Shown here in pieces: positions 35,443-45,479 of a stretch of DNA of 64,000 nucleotides. The number at the start of each line of letters is the position of its first letter. Position 1 is the stretch's first letter. The DNA is from Leptospiraceae bacterium. Lineage in GTDB: Bacteria; Spirochaetota; Leptospiria; Leptospirales; Leptospiraceae. Below the pieces are notes generated by a model. The model was not told where the DNA came from and made no database searches. It was given only the letters and a program-made list of their open reading frames with translations. Position numbers and translations under genes: made by a program. Location of the stretch: NCBI GenBank assembly GCA_024233875.1, contig JACKPB010000006.1, positions 270,032-334,031 on the forward strand, read 5' to 3'.

Positions 35443-35797
35443 ATTTCTTGAAAAAGGCAGGGTTTGGAGGGCGACCCCAAGCAAAGTACCACACCCAAAA
35501 TGCTCTGCTAAGGGGTTTTTAGTGGTCTCCAAAAGATAATTGTATTGCCTGATTTCTTAGGAATTTTTCACTAATCTTAAGGTCATCTTCAATCGTTTTC
35601 TGAGAAAAAAGATTATTTTACTCACAGACAGGCAAATGTAGGGAGACAAAGTACGTTCCGGCTTATGCTCCAGCCTTCTGAGCTTCGATTCTGAGCGAAT
35701 CTTTCTTCCAACTCAAAACCACCTGGATTTGACCGGAACCCATCAGACTTTCATAGAGGAGTTGATTCTGATCGATAAGCAGAGTAAGACTAGAAAC

Positions 35798-37075
35798 ATG
35801 AATTTTACCCATCCAACTAAACTTTTCCTATTCCTTTTCCTCCTTCCGGGGCTTCTATTTGCGGAAGGTGACGAAGCACCCAAACTCAATCAGGCAGACA
35901 CTGTTTGGATGATTGTTTCCTCGGCCCTTGTGTTCTTCATGATCCCCGGATTGGCACTTTTCTACGGAGGGATTGTGCGTTCCAAGAATGTGCTCTCCAC
36001 CATGATGCATAGTTTCATCGCCATGATCGTCATGACCCTGCAGTGGACCCTCTTCGGCTACAGCTTTGCCTTTTCCGGAGACTCTCCTTACTTCGGGAAT
36101 TTCGATCTGGCTCTTCTCAACGGGATTGATATGAATACTCTGGAAGGAACGATTCCCAAGTACGTCCATTTTCTCTTTCAGGGTATGTTTGCCCTCATCA
36201 CTCCCGCTCTGATTTCCGGATCGATTGCTGAGAGGGTAAAGGTTTCGGGATATGTTGTCTTCATCGCTCTCTGGGCGACTCTGGTCTATGATCCCGTCGC
36301 TCATTGGGTTTGGGCGGGAAATGGTTGGCTTCTCAATATGGGTGCTCTGGACTTTGCTGGCGGAACGGTTGTCCACCTGATTTCCGGGATTGCGGGTCTT
36401 GCGGCGGCCCTGGTTTTGGGCAAACGAAAGGGAGATCCCGGAACCCTTACCAATCCCAATAACATGACCTACACCCTTCTGGGTTCCGGACTTCTCTGGT
36501 TTGGATGGTTCGGGTTCAATGCGGGTTCCGGTTTGGAAGTCAATGGTCTGGCGGCGAGAGCCTTTCTTGTCACCTTCATCGCACCTGCTGCGGGGGGAGC
36601 TTCCTGGTTGCTTTTGGAATACTTTCACACCAAGAAAGCCACTGCTCTCGGCGCCGCTTCGGGGATTGTGGCCGGTCTTGTGGTCATCACTCCTGCCTCC
36701 GGATTTGTCGGACCGGGAAGTGCGATTGTCATGGGACTCTTGGTGTCTCCGATTTGTTACGGTGCCATTCTTCTGAAAGATCGATTCGGTTACGATGATA
36801 CTCTGGATGCTTTCGGGATTCACGGAGTGGGGGGAGCTGTGGGGGCTCTTCTTACGGGAGTCTTTACCATTACTCTTGCAAAAGAAGTGACAGGAAGATG
36901 GGACCAGATCTATGTTCAATTCATTAGCATCGTGGCGACTGCTCTTTATTCCTTCGTGATTTCCTACGCCCTGGTTTGGGCGATTGAGAAGACGATAGGA
37001 TTCAGAGTGAGAGAGACTCAGGAAATCGCCGGTCTCGATGAAGAGCTCCACGGGGAACGTGGTTACAATATCTAG
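35798..37075 (+). CDS. amtB: Ammonium transporter AmtB
   Basis: 425-residue Amt-family ammonium channel of the inner membrane, with an N-terminal signal peptide (LFLFLFLLPGLLFAEG) as in other bacterial AmtB proteins, and about 11 transmembrane helices. Visible family features: FFMIPGLALFYGGIVRSKN, the pore region FDFAGGTVVHLISGIAGLAA containing the first conserved His, and DAFGIHGVGGAVGALLTGVF containing the second. The ATG at 35798 starts the signal peptide; an in-frame ATG 23 codons upstream would add a non-signal leader. It is followed after 12 bases by the PII gene, the usual amtB-glnK pair, so it is expected to be blocked by PII when nitrogen is sufficient. Confidence 0.95.
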   Translation: MNFTHPTKLFLFLFLLPGLLFAEGDEAPKLNQADTVWMIVSSALVFFMIPGLALFYGGIVRSKNVLSTMMHSFIAMIVMTLQWTLFGYSFAFSGDSPYFGNFDLALLNGIDMNTLEGTIPKYVHFLFQGMFALITPALISGSIAERVKVSGYVVFIALWATLVYDPVAHWVWAGNGWLLNMGALDFAGGTVVHLISGIAGLAAALVLGKRKGDPGTLTNPNNMTYTLLGSGLLWFGWFGFNAGSGLEVNGLAARAFLVTFIAPAAGGASWLLLEYFHTKKATALGAASGIVAGLVVITPASGFVGPGSAIVMGLLVSPICYGAILLKDRFGYDDTLDAFGIHGVGGAVGALLTGVFTITLAKEVTGRWDQIYVQFISIVATALYSFVISYALVWAIEKTIGFRVRETQEIAGLDEELHGERGYNI

Positions 37076-37087
37076 TAAGGAGATCGT

Positions 37088-37432
37088 ATGAAATTAATCG
37101 TAGCAATCATTCAACCCAGTAAACTCGAAGCGGTCAAAGAAGAGCTGAATAAAAATGAAATCTATCGTTTGACTGTAACGGATGTTCAGGGATACGGACA
37201 GCAGAAAGGCAAGACTACCGTCTACAGGGGGCATGAGTACAAGGTGAATCTTCTGCCCAAGGTCAGACTGGAAATCGCTGTGAACGATCCCTTTGTGAAA
37301 CCGACTGTGGATGCGATTTTGAAAGCCGCAAAGAGCGGTGAGGGTCAGATCGGTGATGGAAAAATCATGATCTTGCCCATCGAAGAAGTGATTCGGATTC
37401 GAACGGGAGAAACAGGTCCTTCCGCTATCTAA
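37088..37432 (+). CDS. glnK: PII nitrogen regulatory protein (GlnK/GlnB)
   Basis: 114-residue PII signal protein. The family start MKLIVAIIQPSKLEAVKEEL is present. The T-loop reads GQQKGKTTVYRGHEYKVNLL, in which the Tyr of HEYKV is the usual uridylylation site (about residue 51). The B-loop and C-terminus are GEGQIGDGKIMILP and IRTGE. Coupling to amtB with a 12-base spacer indicates a GlnK-type role in binding AmtB and reporting 2-oxoglutarate/ATP. GlnB and GlnK cannot be separated on sequence alone. Confidence 0.93.
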   Translation: MKLIVAIIQPSKLEAVKEELNKNEIYRLTVTDVQGYGQQKGKTTVYRGHEYKVNLLPKVRLEIAVNDPFVKPTVDAILKAAKSGEGQIGDGKIMILPIEEVIRIRTGETGPSAI

Positions 37433-37470
37433 GTCAGGATAGCCGGGATGTCTTCTGAAACGAGTCATTG

Positions 37471-37518
37471 CCCTCAAAAAGATTGGACATGAAGAGTTCT
37501 GTCCAATCTTTTTGAGGG
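37471..37518. terminator. Long perfect hairpin after amtB-glnK
   Basis: A 19-bp perfect stem (CCCTCAAAAAGATTGGACA and its complement) with a 10-base loop, 38 bases past the PII stop codon. The A5 and T5 runs are inside the stem. It probably ends the nitrogen operon. Confidence 0.75.
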
Positions 37519-37714
37519 ATGCCTTCCCTTACACTCACTCAAGTCTATAAAAAATAGTATCATTCTAAGAAATAATTTTTTTACTAGTCTAAGTATATGT
37601 ATTTAAAATTGAAAAGTTTTTGCTTTCAAAACTAATTAGAACAAATCTAGAATTCATTCAGTGCAGTCCCTAAAGATGATTGTGCTTTAGATTGTTATTA
37701 TTGAGGAGATTTCT

Positions 37715-40348
37715 ATGATCAAACTAGGAATACTTTTATTGACCTTTCTGTCCTTTCTGAATTGCCAAAATGTGAACAAGGACCTGGACAGAGACTTCCT
37801 TTCCTCTCTAGCTCTTTTCTGGAAACGATCCAATCAAGCAGAGATCTCCGGAACGGCGATCAAGGGAGCCATCAGCGGTGCGAGAGTACAGATTCTCCCT
37901 TTAGTGAACAATGCCTGTGACCGAACAGGGGGAACGGCACCCTACGCAGAGACCACAACGGATGTGGGTGGAAACTACGCTGTGAGATATGCGAAAGACG
38001 GAAAGCCTGTCTGTGTCCTCGTCACCCCCGCAAGCAATGGTTTGACGAAGATGTACGATGAATCCCTCAAGCAAAACATCTCCTGGACGGGAGCCAATTA
38101 CTACATGGATTCCATCATTCAACAACCCGGAGGTCTGACCCAAAAAGGTGTGGTCTCTTCACCATTCAGCCGGATGGCATCCCGTGTATTCGCTAAGACG
38201 ATGGAAAAATCCGATGCTAGTTTTGCGAACGCTGTAGCCAATGCCTCCTCGAAGCAGGTGGTGGCGATGTTCGGATTGAACAAGGGATTCATCAAAGGGA
38301 AATCAGCTACGAGAGGCTTAGGGGGAGAGAAACGAAGTCCGAACTCCCACCTGAGACGTTTCGGAAAGAAACCGATTCCCGGAGCCAAAGTTCGTTCTGA
38401 AGGCACTACCCGGGGAGTGGATGGAGTTCAATCCAGAAATGTCACCCGTGAAGTGATTCCGAGTCTGGAAGACCTGGGTCTGGACTTCAGTAAGACCGAT
38501 GATCCTTATGTAGCCAAGGCACTGATCACTTTGAGCGGGATCTCGGCTCTTTCCAATAGCTATGCGAATGGAGTGACCCGTTCGATTCAGAAGGGTGGAT
38601 TGACCCGTGACACGGCAAATGGAAATGCTCTGGAAAGAGTGATGGATGGATTTTCACAGGTGATCGTGAGCGGTGGAAAGAACACAGCGATCCTGAGCAG
38701 TGTCTTCAAGCGGGCGACAGGGAAATCCCCACCCGCGAGTTTTACCAAGAATCCATTGGAAGCCGCCATGCAGACAGGGATCTCTACCTTTGTCACCCAG
38801 TCGGGCGGTGGGGAAGAATGGGGTCTGAACGCCAACGAAATCGATTCTTATTTCAGCATGTCCTCGATTCCTCCTGCGAATCTCTGGGTGGACACAGCCT
38901 CGGCACCGGACTACCTTTACTATGCGGACAATGACGAAGAAGGAGCCATGCTCCTCTACACAAATACCTATGAATACTACTACCCCTGGGTAGAAGGTGG
39001 GCTTCCCACAAAGTATGAAGTAGTGAGTACTGAGACCTTGCCTACTGGGATGTTCCTGGATACCGTAACGGGAGCGATCTACGGAACTCCCGAAAGAGCG
39101 ACAACCACCGCAGCAAAAATTTCAATCAAGGCAAGCAATAAGTACGGAAGCACCACCACAGCATTCAGGATCAAGGTTCAGAACTATCTTGCAGGTCAGG
39201 CGTTTGCTTACGTCTACAATTCGTCCTGTACCCAGAACACGACCTGCAATCTGGACATAGGGATAGAGGGAGTTCAGAACTACAATTATGAGGTGGTCAG
39301 TTTTATTTCCAACAAGGGAACCTTTACTCTTGTCGATTCCATTTTTGGTTCCTTTACGGGAACAGCGACTAATGATACAGGATCCCAAACCGGGACACTG
39401 ACCTACAAGGATTTGAACGATGGGACACAAAAAACAATTACCAATGTATATTTCTACATTGATTCGAATGTCCCCAAGGCAAATATCTGGGGAAGCGAAC
39501 TTGTCGCAGGATATGAGTTTTCCTACATCGCCTTTGATCTCGAAGGGGTGGGCGACTACGGGACGTACAGCTTTGTGCCTCAGGACTTCGGAAATGGAAT
39601 GAGGATTGATGAATACGGTTCGATCTGGGGGACACCGACAAGTTCGGGAACCTGGTCTCCGACGATAACAGTGATCCTGGCAAGTGGAGCGACGGCTTCG
39701 GTGAGTCTGGGAAGTTTTACCATAGGAGAGGTGGGAACCACCCCGTCTTTAGTCTTAGGAGGATACTACCTCTTCTATACATTCACCTGTGCGGCTGATG
39801 GCGTCTGTAGTTTGGTTCTCGATCCGACCACATCGATCTTCCCGAATGGTTTGACAGCGGCAGATTTTACCTTCTCTGATGACTACAATGAACTCTATGA
39901 TTATTACGGACTCAGTCTGGCCTCCGATGGAACGATCACAGCGGGAACCCCACCGTCTGATCCTTATATTTTTGCTACGGTAGTGGGTACTTCTTCCGGT
40001 GAAGAATATGATTTTAATATAGAAATTGATTTCACTTCGGGTTTAGGTGCAGAAGGAGGGGTGATTCTTACCTTAGATTCCATCGTCTGTGATGAAGTTA
40101 ACTCTTCTTGCGAAGATGGTGGTGGAAATCCGGTCGAGTATTCCTCTTACCCGCTAGTACTATCCGGATTAGGAACGATTAGCAATGTTAGCACAACCTA
40201 TCCCAGTTCTGTCAGCATTGATGTCGATGGGAATCTCAGTATCACCTTGGGTTGTACCGCTACTGATGATAATTATACCATTGATTTTGAAATGGATGGG
40301 GTTCCGTATTCCATCGGTTTCGAGATTTTTGGTCACTGTGGTCCTTAG
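37715..40348 (+). CDS. Large lipoprotein A with Ig-like (He_PIG) repeats, no DUF1554
   Basis: 877-residue surface lipoprotein. Lipobox Cys17 (MIKLGILLLTFLSFLNC). Residues 40-110 resemble a carboxypeptidase regulatory-like domain (SGTAIKGAISGARVQILPLV). Residues 110-380 form a region shared almost unchanged with the two paralogues downstream. Two or three putative-Ig (He_PIG) repeats follow, each with an XIXGTP phrase (TGMFLDTVTGAIYGTP, GNGMRIDEYGSIWGTP). The C-terminus ends in a short unrelated tail (FEIFGHCGP) and lacks DUF1554. AGGAGATTTCT precedes the ATG. Its leader differs from those of paralogues B and C, so it may be regulated differently. Confidence 0.78.
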   Translation: MIKLGILLLTFLSFLNCQNVNKDLDRDFLSSLALFWKRSNQAEISGTAIKGAISGARVQILPLVNNACDRTGGTAPYAETTTDVGGNYAVRYAKDGKPVCVLVTPASNGLTKMYDESLKQNISWTGANYYMDSIIQQPGGLTQKGVVSSPFSRMASRVFAKTMEKSDASFANAVANASSKQVVAMFGLNKGFIKGKSATRGLGGEKRSPNSHLRRFGKKPIPGAKVRSEGTTRGVDGVQSRNVTREVIPSLEDLGLDFSKTDDPYVAKALITLSGISALSNSYANGVTRSIQKGGLTRDTANGNALERVMDGFSQVIVSGGKNTAILSSVFKRATGKSPPASFTKNPLEAAMQTGISTFVTQSGGGEEWGLNANEIDSYFSMSSIPPANLWVDTASAPDYLYYADNDEEGAMLLYTNTYEYYYPWVEGGLPTKYEVVSTETLPTGMFLDTVTGAIYGTPERATTTAAKISIKASNKYGSTTTAFRIKVQNYLAGQAFAYVYNSSCTQNTTCNLDIGIEGVQNYNYEVVSFISNKGTFTLVDSIFGSFTGTATNDTGSQTGTLTYKDLNDGTQKTITNVYFYIDSNVPKANIWGSELVAGYEFSYIAFDLEGVGDYGTYSFVPQDFGNGMRIDEYGSIWGTPTSSGTWSPTITVILASGATASVSLGSFTIGEVGTTPSLVLGGYYLFYTFTCAADGVCSLVLDPTTSIFPNGLTAADFTFSDDYNELYDYYGLSLASDGTITAGTPPSDPYIFATVVGTSSGEEYDFNIEIDFTSGLGAEGGVILTLDSIVCDEVNSSCEDGGGNPVEYSSYPLVLSGLGTISNVSTTYPSSVSIDVDGNLSITLGCTATDDNYTIDFEMDGVPYSIGFEIFGHCGP

Positions 40349-40606
40349 AGCCTCACTTTTCCATCCTTTCTTTTTTGCTCCGGGAGAGGATGGATTCTTC
40401 CCTTTTTATCTCACCGAATCGTAGATCAATTCACAAAAAATGCTGAATGGCTTCCTAATTATTGAGATGTGAATTCAGGAGGAGTCGAAATGCATGCAAA
40501 TCCCAAAGGAATTTATTGGAATAGTTGACATTTGACATAATAAAAAACATATAAATGCCAATAAAGCAATCAATATGTTGAGAAATCCATCATTTTCATG
40601 TTTTTT

Positions 40607-40731
40607 CTTTGACTCATTTTGAGATCAAGAAAGTCTTACATATAAGTATGTAGAGAAATCCATGTGCATGGTTCCCCTGCATTCTGATTCAAATAATTTC
40701 TCATTTGATTTGAGAAATAAGGACCGGACAA
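40607..40731 (+). promoter_or_regulatory. Leader of lipoprotein B (block shared with C)
   Basis: CTTTGACTCATTTTGAGAT (40607-40624) holds a -35-like TTGACT and the dyad CTCA-TTT-TGAG. It recurs before gene C at 45829. Closer to the start, TTTCTCA / TGAGAAA (40697-40717) forms a hairpin ending right before the AAGGA ribosome-binding site. A TATAAG lies about 26 bases after TTGACT, too far for a standard promoter. The exact transcription start cannot be read. Confidence 0.5.
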
Positions 40732-43700
40732 ATGAAAAAATATCTCCTCCTGGCACTCATTCTTCTCAACTTTCAGGATTGCAACACGGTGAACAAGGAC
40801 CTGGACAGAGACTTTCTATCCTCCCTCGGTCTTTTCTGGAAGCGATCCACTCAGTCGGAAGTTTCGGGAACGGCGATCAAAGGTGCGATCAGCGGTGCGA
40901 GAGTTCAGATCCTCCCATTGGTGAACAATGCCTGTGACAGAACAGGGGGAACGGTACCCTACGCAGAGACCACAACGGATGTGGGTGGAAACTACGCTGT
41001 GAGATATGCCAGAGATGGAAAGCCCGTTTGCGTCCTCGTCACCCCCGCAAGCAATGGTCTGACGAAGATGTACGATGAATCCCTCAAGCAAAACATCTCC
41101 TGGACGGGAACCAATTACTACCTGGATTCCATCATTCAGGAACCGGGTGGTCCTACCAAAAAAGGTGTGGTCTCCTCTCCATTCAGCCGGATGGCGTCCC
41201 GCGTATTCGCTAAGACAATGGAAAAATCCGATGCGAGCTTTGCGAATGCGGTAGCCAATGCCTCCTCGAAGCAGGTGGTGGCGATGTTCGGATTGAACAA
41301 GGGATTCATCAAAGGGAAATCAGCGACAAGAGGGCTTACCGGAGAGAAGAGAAGTCCGAACTCCCATCTGAGGAGTTTCGGCAAGAGACCGATTCCGGGA
41401 GCAAAAGTCCATTTGGACGGGACTACCCGGGGAATGGATGGAGTTCAAACCAGAAATGCTACGCGTGAAGTGACTCCGAGTTTGGAGGATTTGGGTCTGG
41501 ACTTCAGCAAGACAGATGATCCCTATGTAGCCAAGGCATTGATCACATTGAGCGGGATCTCAGCCCTCTCCAATAGCTATGCGAATGGAGTGAGCCGTTC
41601 GATTCAGAAGGGTGGATTGACCCGTGACACGGCAAATGGAAATGCTCTGGAAAGAGTGATGGAAGGTTTTTCACAGGTGATCGTGAGTGGAGGAAAGAAC
41701 ACATCGATCCTGAGTGGAGTCTACAAACGGGCAACCGGGAAATCCCCACCCGCGAGTTTCACCAAGAATCCATTGGAAGCCACCATGCAGACAGGGATCT
41801 CTACCTTTGTCACTCAGTCGGGCGGTGGGGAAGAGTGGGGTCTGAATGCCAACGAAATCGATTCTTATTTCAGCATGTCTTCAATTCCTCCAGCAGATCT
41901 CTGGGTGGACACAGGCTCGGCTCCCGACTATCTTTACTATGCGGATGATAATGAAGAAGGAGCCATGCTCCTCTACACAAACAATTATGAATACTACTAT
42001 CCCTGGGTAGAAGGTGGACTTCCCACAACGTATGCACTCGCGGGTAATGAGACCTTGCCAAATGGAATGTTCCTGGATACCGTAACGGGAGCGATCTACG
42101 GAACTCCCACGACAGCCACAACCACCTCAGCTCAAATTTCAATCAAGGCAAGCAATAAGTACGGAAGCACCACCACAAAATTCAGGATCAAGGTTCAGAA
42201 CTATGTTGTGGGTCAGGCATTTGCTTACGTCTACTACTCGACCTGTACCCAGAACACGACCTGCAATCTGGACATAGGGGTAGAAGGAGTTCTGAACTAC
42301 AATTACAAGATCACCGGTTTTACATCTACCGGCGGAACCTTCAGTGTAGCCGATGAATACTTCGGTTCCATAACAGGAACAGCGGCTAATGTGCCAGGAG
42401 CCATGACCGGGACACTGACCTACATGGATTTGAACGATAACACTTCCCATACCCTCACTGATGCTGTGTACTATTACATAGATTCGAATGTTCCCAAGGC
42501 AAACATCTGGGGAAGTGAACTTGTCGTAGGATATGATTTTTCCTACATCGCTTTTGATATCGAAGGAGCCGGCGACTACGGGAGCTACAGCTTTTTGGCA
42601 CAGGACTTCGGAAATGGAATGAGGATTGATGCCTACGGTACGATCTGGGGGACACCGACTACTTCGGGAAGCTGGTCTCCGACGGTGACGGTGATCCTGG
42701 CAAGTGGAGCTACGGCTTCAGTGAGTCTGGGAAGTTTTACCATCGGAGAGGCGGGCACCACCCCGTCTTTAGTCTTAGGAGGAAATAACCTCTACTATTC
42801 ATTGGTCTGTGCGGCTGATGGCACCTGTAGTTTGGTTCTCGATCCGATCACATCGACCTTCCCGGATGGTTTGACAGTGGCAGATTTTAGCTTCTCTGAT
42901 GCCTACAATGAACTCTATGATTATTACGGACTCAATCTGGCCTCCGATGGAACAATCACAGCGGCAACCCCACCATCTGATCCTTATATTTTTGCTACGG
43001 TAGTGGGTACTACTTCTGCGGGTATAGGTTATGATTTTTATTTAGAAATTGATCTCTCTTCGAGTTCAGGTGGAGGAGGTGTACCGGGAGTGGGGGGAAG
43101 TGGTGGATTTCTAACATGGTCGGGAGTCTGTGATACTTCATCCTGTACTCTCTACCCGGACTATGCAGTTTCCGGTCTCGTCGAACCATCAAATGTTTTG
43201 TCCGGTATGGGGCTGTCTATCGATGGATCGGGAAATATCACCGGTACACCCAGCAGTTCGGGAACTCTCAATTTCTCCATAGATTATTGGGATGTTACTG
43301 AAAATGTAAACTACACTTCGGCCATTGCTTCCATCACAATCGATGCAATAGCAGTACCTAATAAAAAGTTATTCATCAGTACAACACCCTATACCCCGGG
43401 CAGTATTGGGACAGCGGCACCAGAACTAGCGAATATGGATTCTAAGTGCAATTCAGATGCGGGAGGTTTGACGGATTTTTATAGTATGCCACTCACCGGA
43501 ACCTATAAAGCGATGGTATATAGCAGTGGATTGCGGGGTGGTTGCACTACGAATGATTGCACTTCAGCATTGGATTGGCCTATTGCCGCAAGTACGACCT
43601 ATGAAAAGTACAATGATCCGGGTACATTTGACATCACATCTTCAGCGAATAGAACTTTTTCCGGAAACTTATCAGTCTATCAATCGACAGGTGGATCTGT

Positions 43701-43851
43701 ATTTTGGACGGGGATGGGAATCGATTTTATAGGAACTAGTAATTGTACTGAATGGACATCGAGTTCAGGTAGTGCAGAAACTCATGAAAATGGAGGACAA
43801 TCTCTCTATAGCTGTGGGAGTTCCTACTACCTTCTCTGTATTGAGCAGTAG
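40732..43851 (+). CDS. Large lipoprotein B with Ig-like repeats and C-terminal DUF1554
   Basis: 1,039-residue surface lipoprotein. Lipobox Cys17 (MKKYLLLALILLNFQDC). Residues 20-760 parallel lipoprotein A closely, including GLFWKRSTQSEVSGTAIKGA and the He_PIG repeats (TVTGAIYGTP, AYGTIWGTPTTSG). A third Ig-like unit (SIDGSGNITGTPSSSGTLNF) follows. Residues about 880-1039 form the DUF1554 domain (NKKLFISTTPYTPGSIGTAA, GCTTNDCTSALDWPIAASTT, NCTEWTSSSGS, YLLCIEQ), a C-type-lectin-like domain known mainly from Leptospira. Likely exposed on the surface as an adhesin; this role is inferred. Confidence 0.82.
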   Translation: MKKYLLLALILLNFQDCNTVNKDLDRDFLSSLGLFWKRSTQSEVSGTAIKGAISGARVQILPLVNNACDRTGGTVPYAETTTDVGGNYAVRYARDGKPVCVLVTPASNGLTKMYDESLKQNISWTGTNYYLDSIIQEPGGPTKKGVVSSPFSRMASRVFAKTMEKSDASFANAVANASSKQVVAMFGLNKGFIKGKSATRGLTGEKRSPNSHLRSFGKRPIPGAKVHLDGTTRGMDGVQTRNATREVTPSLEDLGLDFSKTDDPYVAKALITLSGISALSNSYANGVSRSIQKGGLTRDTANGNALERVMEGFSQVIVSGGKNTSILSGVYKRATGKSPPASFTKNPLEATMQTGISTFVTQSGGGEEWGLNANEIDSYFSMSSIPPADLWVDTGSAPDYLYYADDNEEGAMLLYTNNYEYYYPWVEGGLPTTYALAGNETLPNGMFLDTVTGAIYGTPTTATTTSAQISIKASNKYGSTTTKFRIKVQNYVVGQAFAYVYYSTCTQNTTCNLDIGVEGVLNYNYKITGFTSTGGTFSVADEYFGSITGTAANVPGAMTGTLTYMDLNDNTSHTLTDAVYYYIDSNVPKANIWGSELVVGYDFSYIAFDIEGAGDYGSYSFLAQDFGNGMRIDAYGTIWGTPTTSGSWSPTVTVILASGATASVSLGSFTIGEAGTTPSLVLGGNNLYYSLVCAADGTCSLVLDPITSTFPDGLTVADFSFSDAYNELYDYYGLNLASDGTITAATPPSDPYIFATVVGTTSAGIGYDFYLEIDLSSSSGGGGVPGVGGSGGFLTWSGVCDTSSCTLYPDYAVSGLVEPSNVLSGMGLSIDGSGNITGTPSSSGTLNFSIDYWDVTENVNYTSAIASITIDAIAVPNKKLFISTTPYTPGSIGTAAPELANMDSKCNSDAGGLTDFYSMPLTGTYKAMVYSSGLRGGCTTNDCTSALDWPIAASTTYEKYNDPGTFDITSSANRTFSGNLSVYQSTGGSVFWTGMGIDFIGTSNCTEWTSSSGSAETHENGGQSLYSCGSSYYLLCIEQ

Positions 43852-44124
43852 AAACCTGATCTCCGGACGAATCATGATGATGAGCCCACTCATCCTCATG
43901 ATTCAGACGAAACATTCTCATCCGAGGCTCCCGACGGATTCGAATACGTGAAATCTCTCCATTGCATGGGAATGAATCGACTCCTTAACGTAGTCTAAGG
44001 ATTTTTTTTTCTTACCGCTGACGCGGGGTCTTCTTGAGTTCAACTTTCCATTGCATGGAGCCTCTTTTTCTAATCGAAGGATATTTTTTTTCTTACCGCT
44101 GACGCGGGGTCTTCTTAGTCAACA

Positions 44125-44234
44125 TCTCTCCAAAAAAAACGGTCAGCGGAAACAGACCCGCTCTCCCTAAATTTTTGTTCCGAGATGTTTGGGCTGCGCA
44201 ACCTTGGATTCTCTGAGAAAAGCATCATTGAAAG
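44125..44234 (+). repeat. R2 element, type 1, 5'-truncated
   Basis: Carries the inner hairpin AGCGG / CCGCT (44145-44162), GCAACCTTGG, and the 3' outer arm AGCATCATTGAAA, but the 5' outer arm is missing. Confidence 0.65.
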
Positions 44235-44486
44235 GCTGGTTTTTGGTTGGGGGATTCTTTGGTTGGAAGCATTTGTTCTTGTCGAAGGACTTTTTAGGTT
44301 AAACCGAAAGTGATACGCGATCCCAGAGCGTAGTCGAAGGGGAACTGTGTTCTTCTTGAAGGATTTTTTTTTCTTACCGCTGACGCGGGGTCTTCTTAGG
44401 TTCAACTTTCCATTGCATGGAGCCTCTTTTTCTAATCGAAGGATTTTTTTTTCTTACCGCTGACGCGGGGTCTTCTTGAGTTCAAC

Positions 44487-44640
44487 TTTCCATCCTGATG
44501 CTCTTTCGCAATACAAGGTTCCTTTCGCTCGAAACTTTCGGGCAAAAAACGAGAGTCGGAAACGGATCCGACATCTCTAAATTTTTGCTCCGAGAAGTTT
44601 CGGCTGTGGAACCTGTATTTCTGTAGAATCAGGATGGAAA
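44487..44640 (+). repeat. R2 element, type 2
   Basis: Outer arms TTTCCATCCTGAT (44487-44499) and ATCAGGATGGAAA (44628-44640) are perfectly complementary and 128 bases apart. Inside, AAGGTTCC pairs with GGAACCT, and GTCGG pairs with CCGAC around an AAACGGAT loop. Confidence 0.75.
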
Positions 44641-44811
44641 GGCTGGTTTTTGGTTGGGGGATTCTTTGGTTGGAAGCCTGAATTTTTGTCGAAGGACTTT
44701 TTAGGTTAAACCGATAGTGATACGCGATCCCTGAGCGTAGTCGAAGGGCAACTGTATTCTCTTCGAAGGATTTTTTTCTTACCGCTGACGCGGGGTCTTC
44801 TTGAGTTCAAC

Positions 44812-44963
44812 TTTCCATCCTGATGCTCTCTCGCAATACAAGGTTCCTTTCGCTCGAAACTTTCGGGCAAAAAACGAGAGTCGGAAACGGATCCGACATC
44901 TCTAAATTTTTGCTCCGAGAAGTTTCGGCTACGGAACCTGTATTTCTAGAATCAGGATGGAAA
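44812..44963 (+). repeat. R2 element, type 2
   Basis: Same three helices as the copy at 44487: outer arms at 44812-44824 and 44951-44963, AAGGTTCC / GGAACCT, and GTCGG / CCGAC. Confidence 0.75.
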
Positions 44964-45010
44964 GGCTGGTTTGTTATTGGGGGATACTTTGGTTGGAAGC
45001 CTGAATTTTT

Positions 45011-45166
45011 GTCGAAGGACTTTTTAGGTTAAACCGAAAGTGATACGCGATCCCGGAGCGTAGTCGAAGGACTTTTTAGGTTAAACCGAAAGTGATACGC
45101 GATCCCGGGGCGTAGTCGAAGGACTTTTTAGGTTAAACCGAAAGTGATACGCGATCCCAGGGCGTA
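45011..45166 (+). repeat. 52-bp triple tandem repeat
   Basis: Three consecutive copies of a unit starting GTCGAAGGACTTTTTAGG and containing AAACCGAAAGTGATACGCGA, at 45011, 45063 and 45115, with single-base differences. Part of the R2 trailer. Confidence 0.75.
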
Positions 45167-45240
45167 GTCGAAGGGCAACTGTATTCTCTTCGAAGGATTT
45201 TTTTTTATTACCGCTGACGCGGGGTCTTCTTGAGTTCAAC

Positions 45241-45479
45241 TTTCAATGATGCTAAAATTTCTCCTTCATAACAAGGTTGCTGCTTATCCAAAAGTGGTCG
45301 TTAGCTTTCTCTAATGTATTAAGGTATTCTTGATAATGAGAATTCTTCTGTGCCCTCGAGCCGGGCAGGCGATACAAAAAACGGTCAGCGGAAACAGACC
45401 CGCTCTCCCTAAATTTTTGTTCCGAGATGTTTGGGCTGCGCAACCTTGGATTCTCTGAGAAAAGCATCATTGAAAGGCT
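45241..45479 (+). repeat. R2 element, type 1, with internal insertion
   Basis: Outer arms TTTCAATGATGCT (45241-45253) and AGCATCATTGAAA near 45465 are complementary. CAAGGTTGC pairs with GCAACCTTG, and AGCGG with CCGCT. About 80 bases of unrelated sequence (about 45297-45375) are inserted relative to the copy at 49176. Confidence 0.7.

Noticed and set aside
35855..37051. 398-codon open frame on the minus strand opposite amtB
   Set aside because: It mirrors amtB exactly, has no start signals, and its composition (Ser, Arg, His, Gly rich) is that of an antisense shadow.
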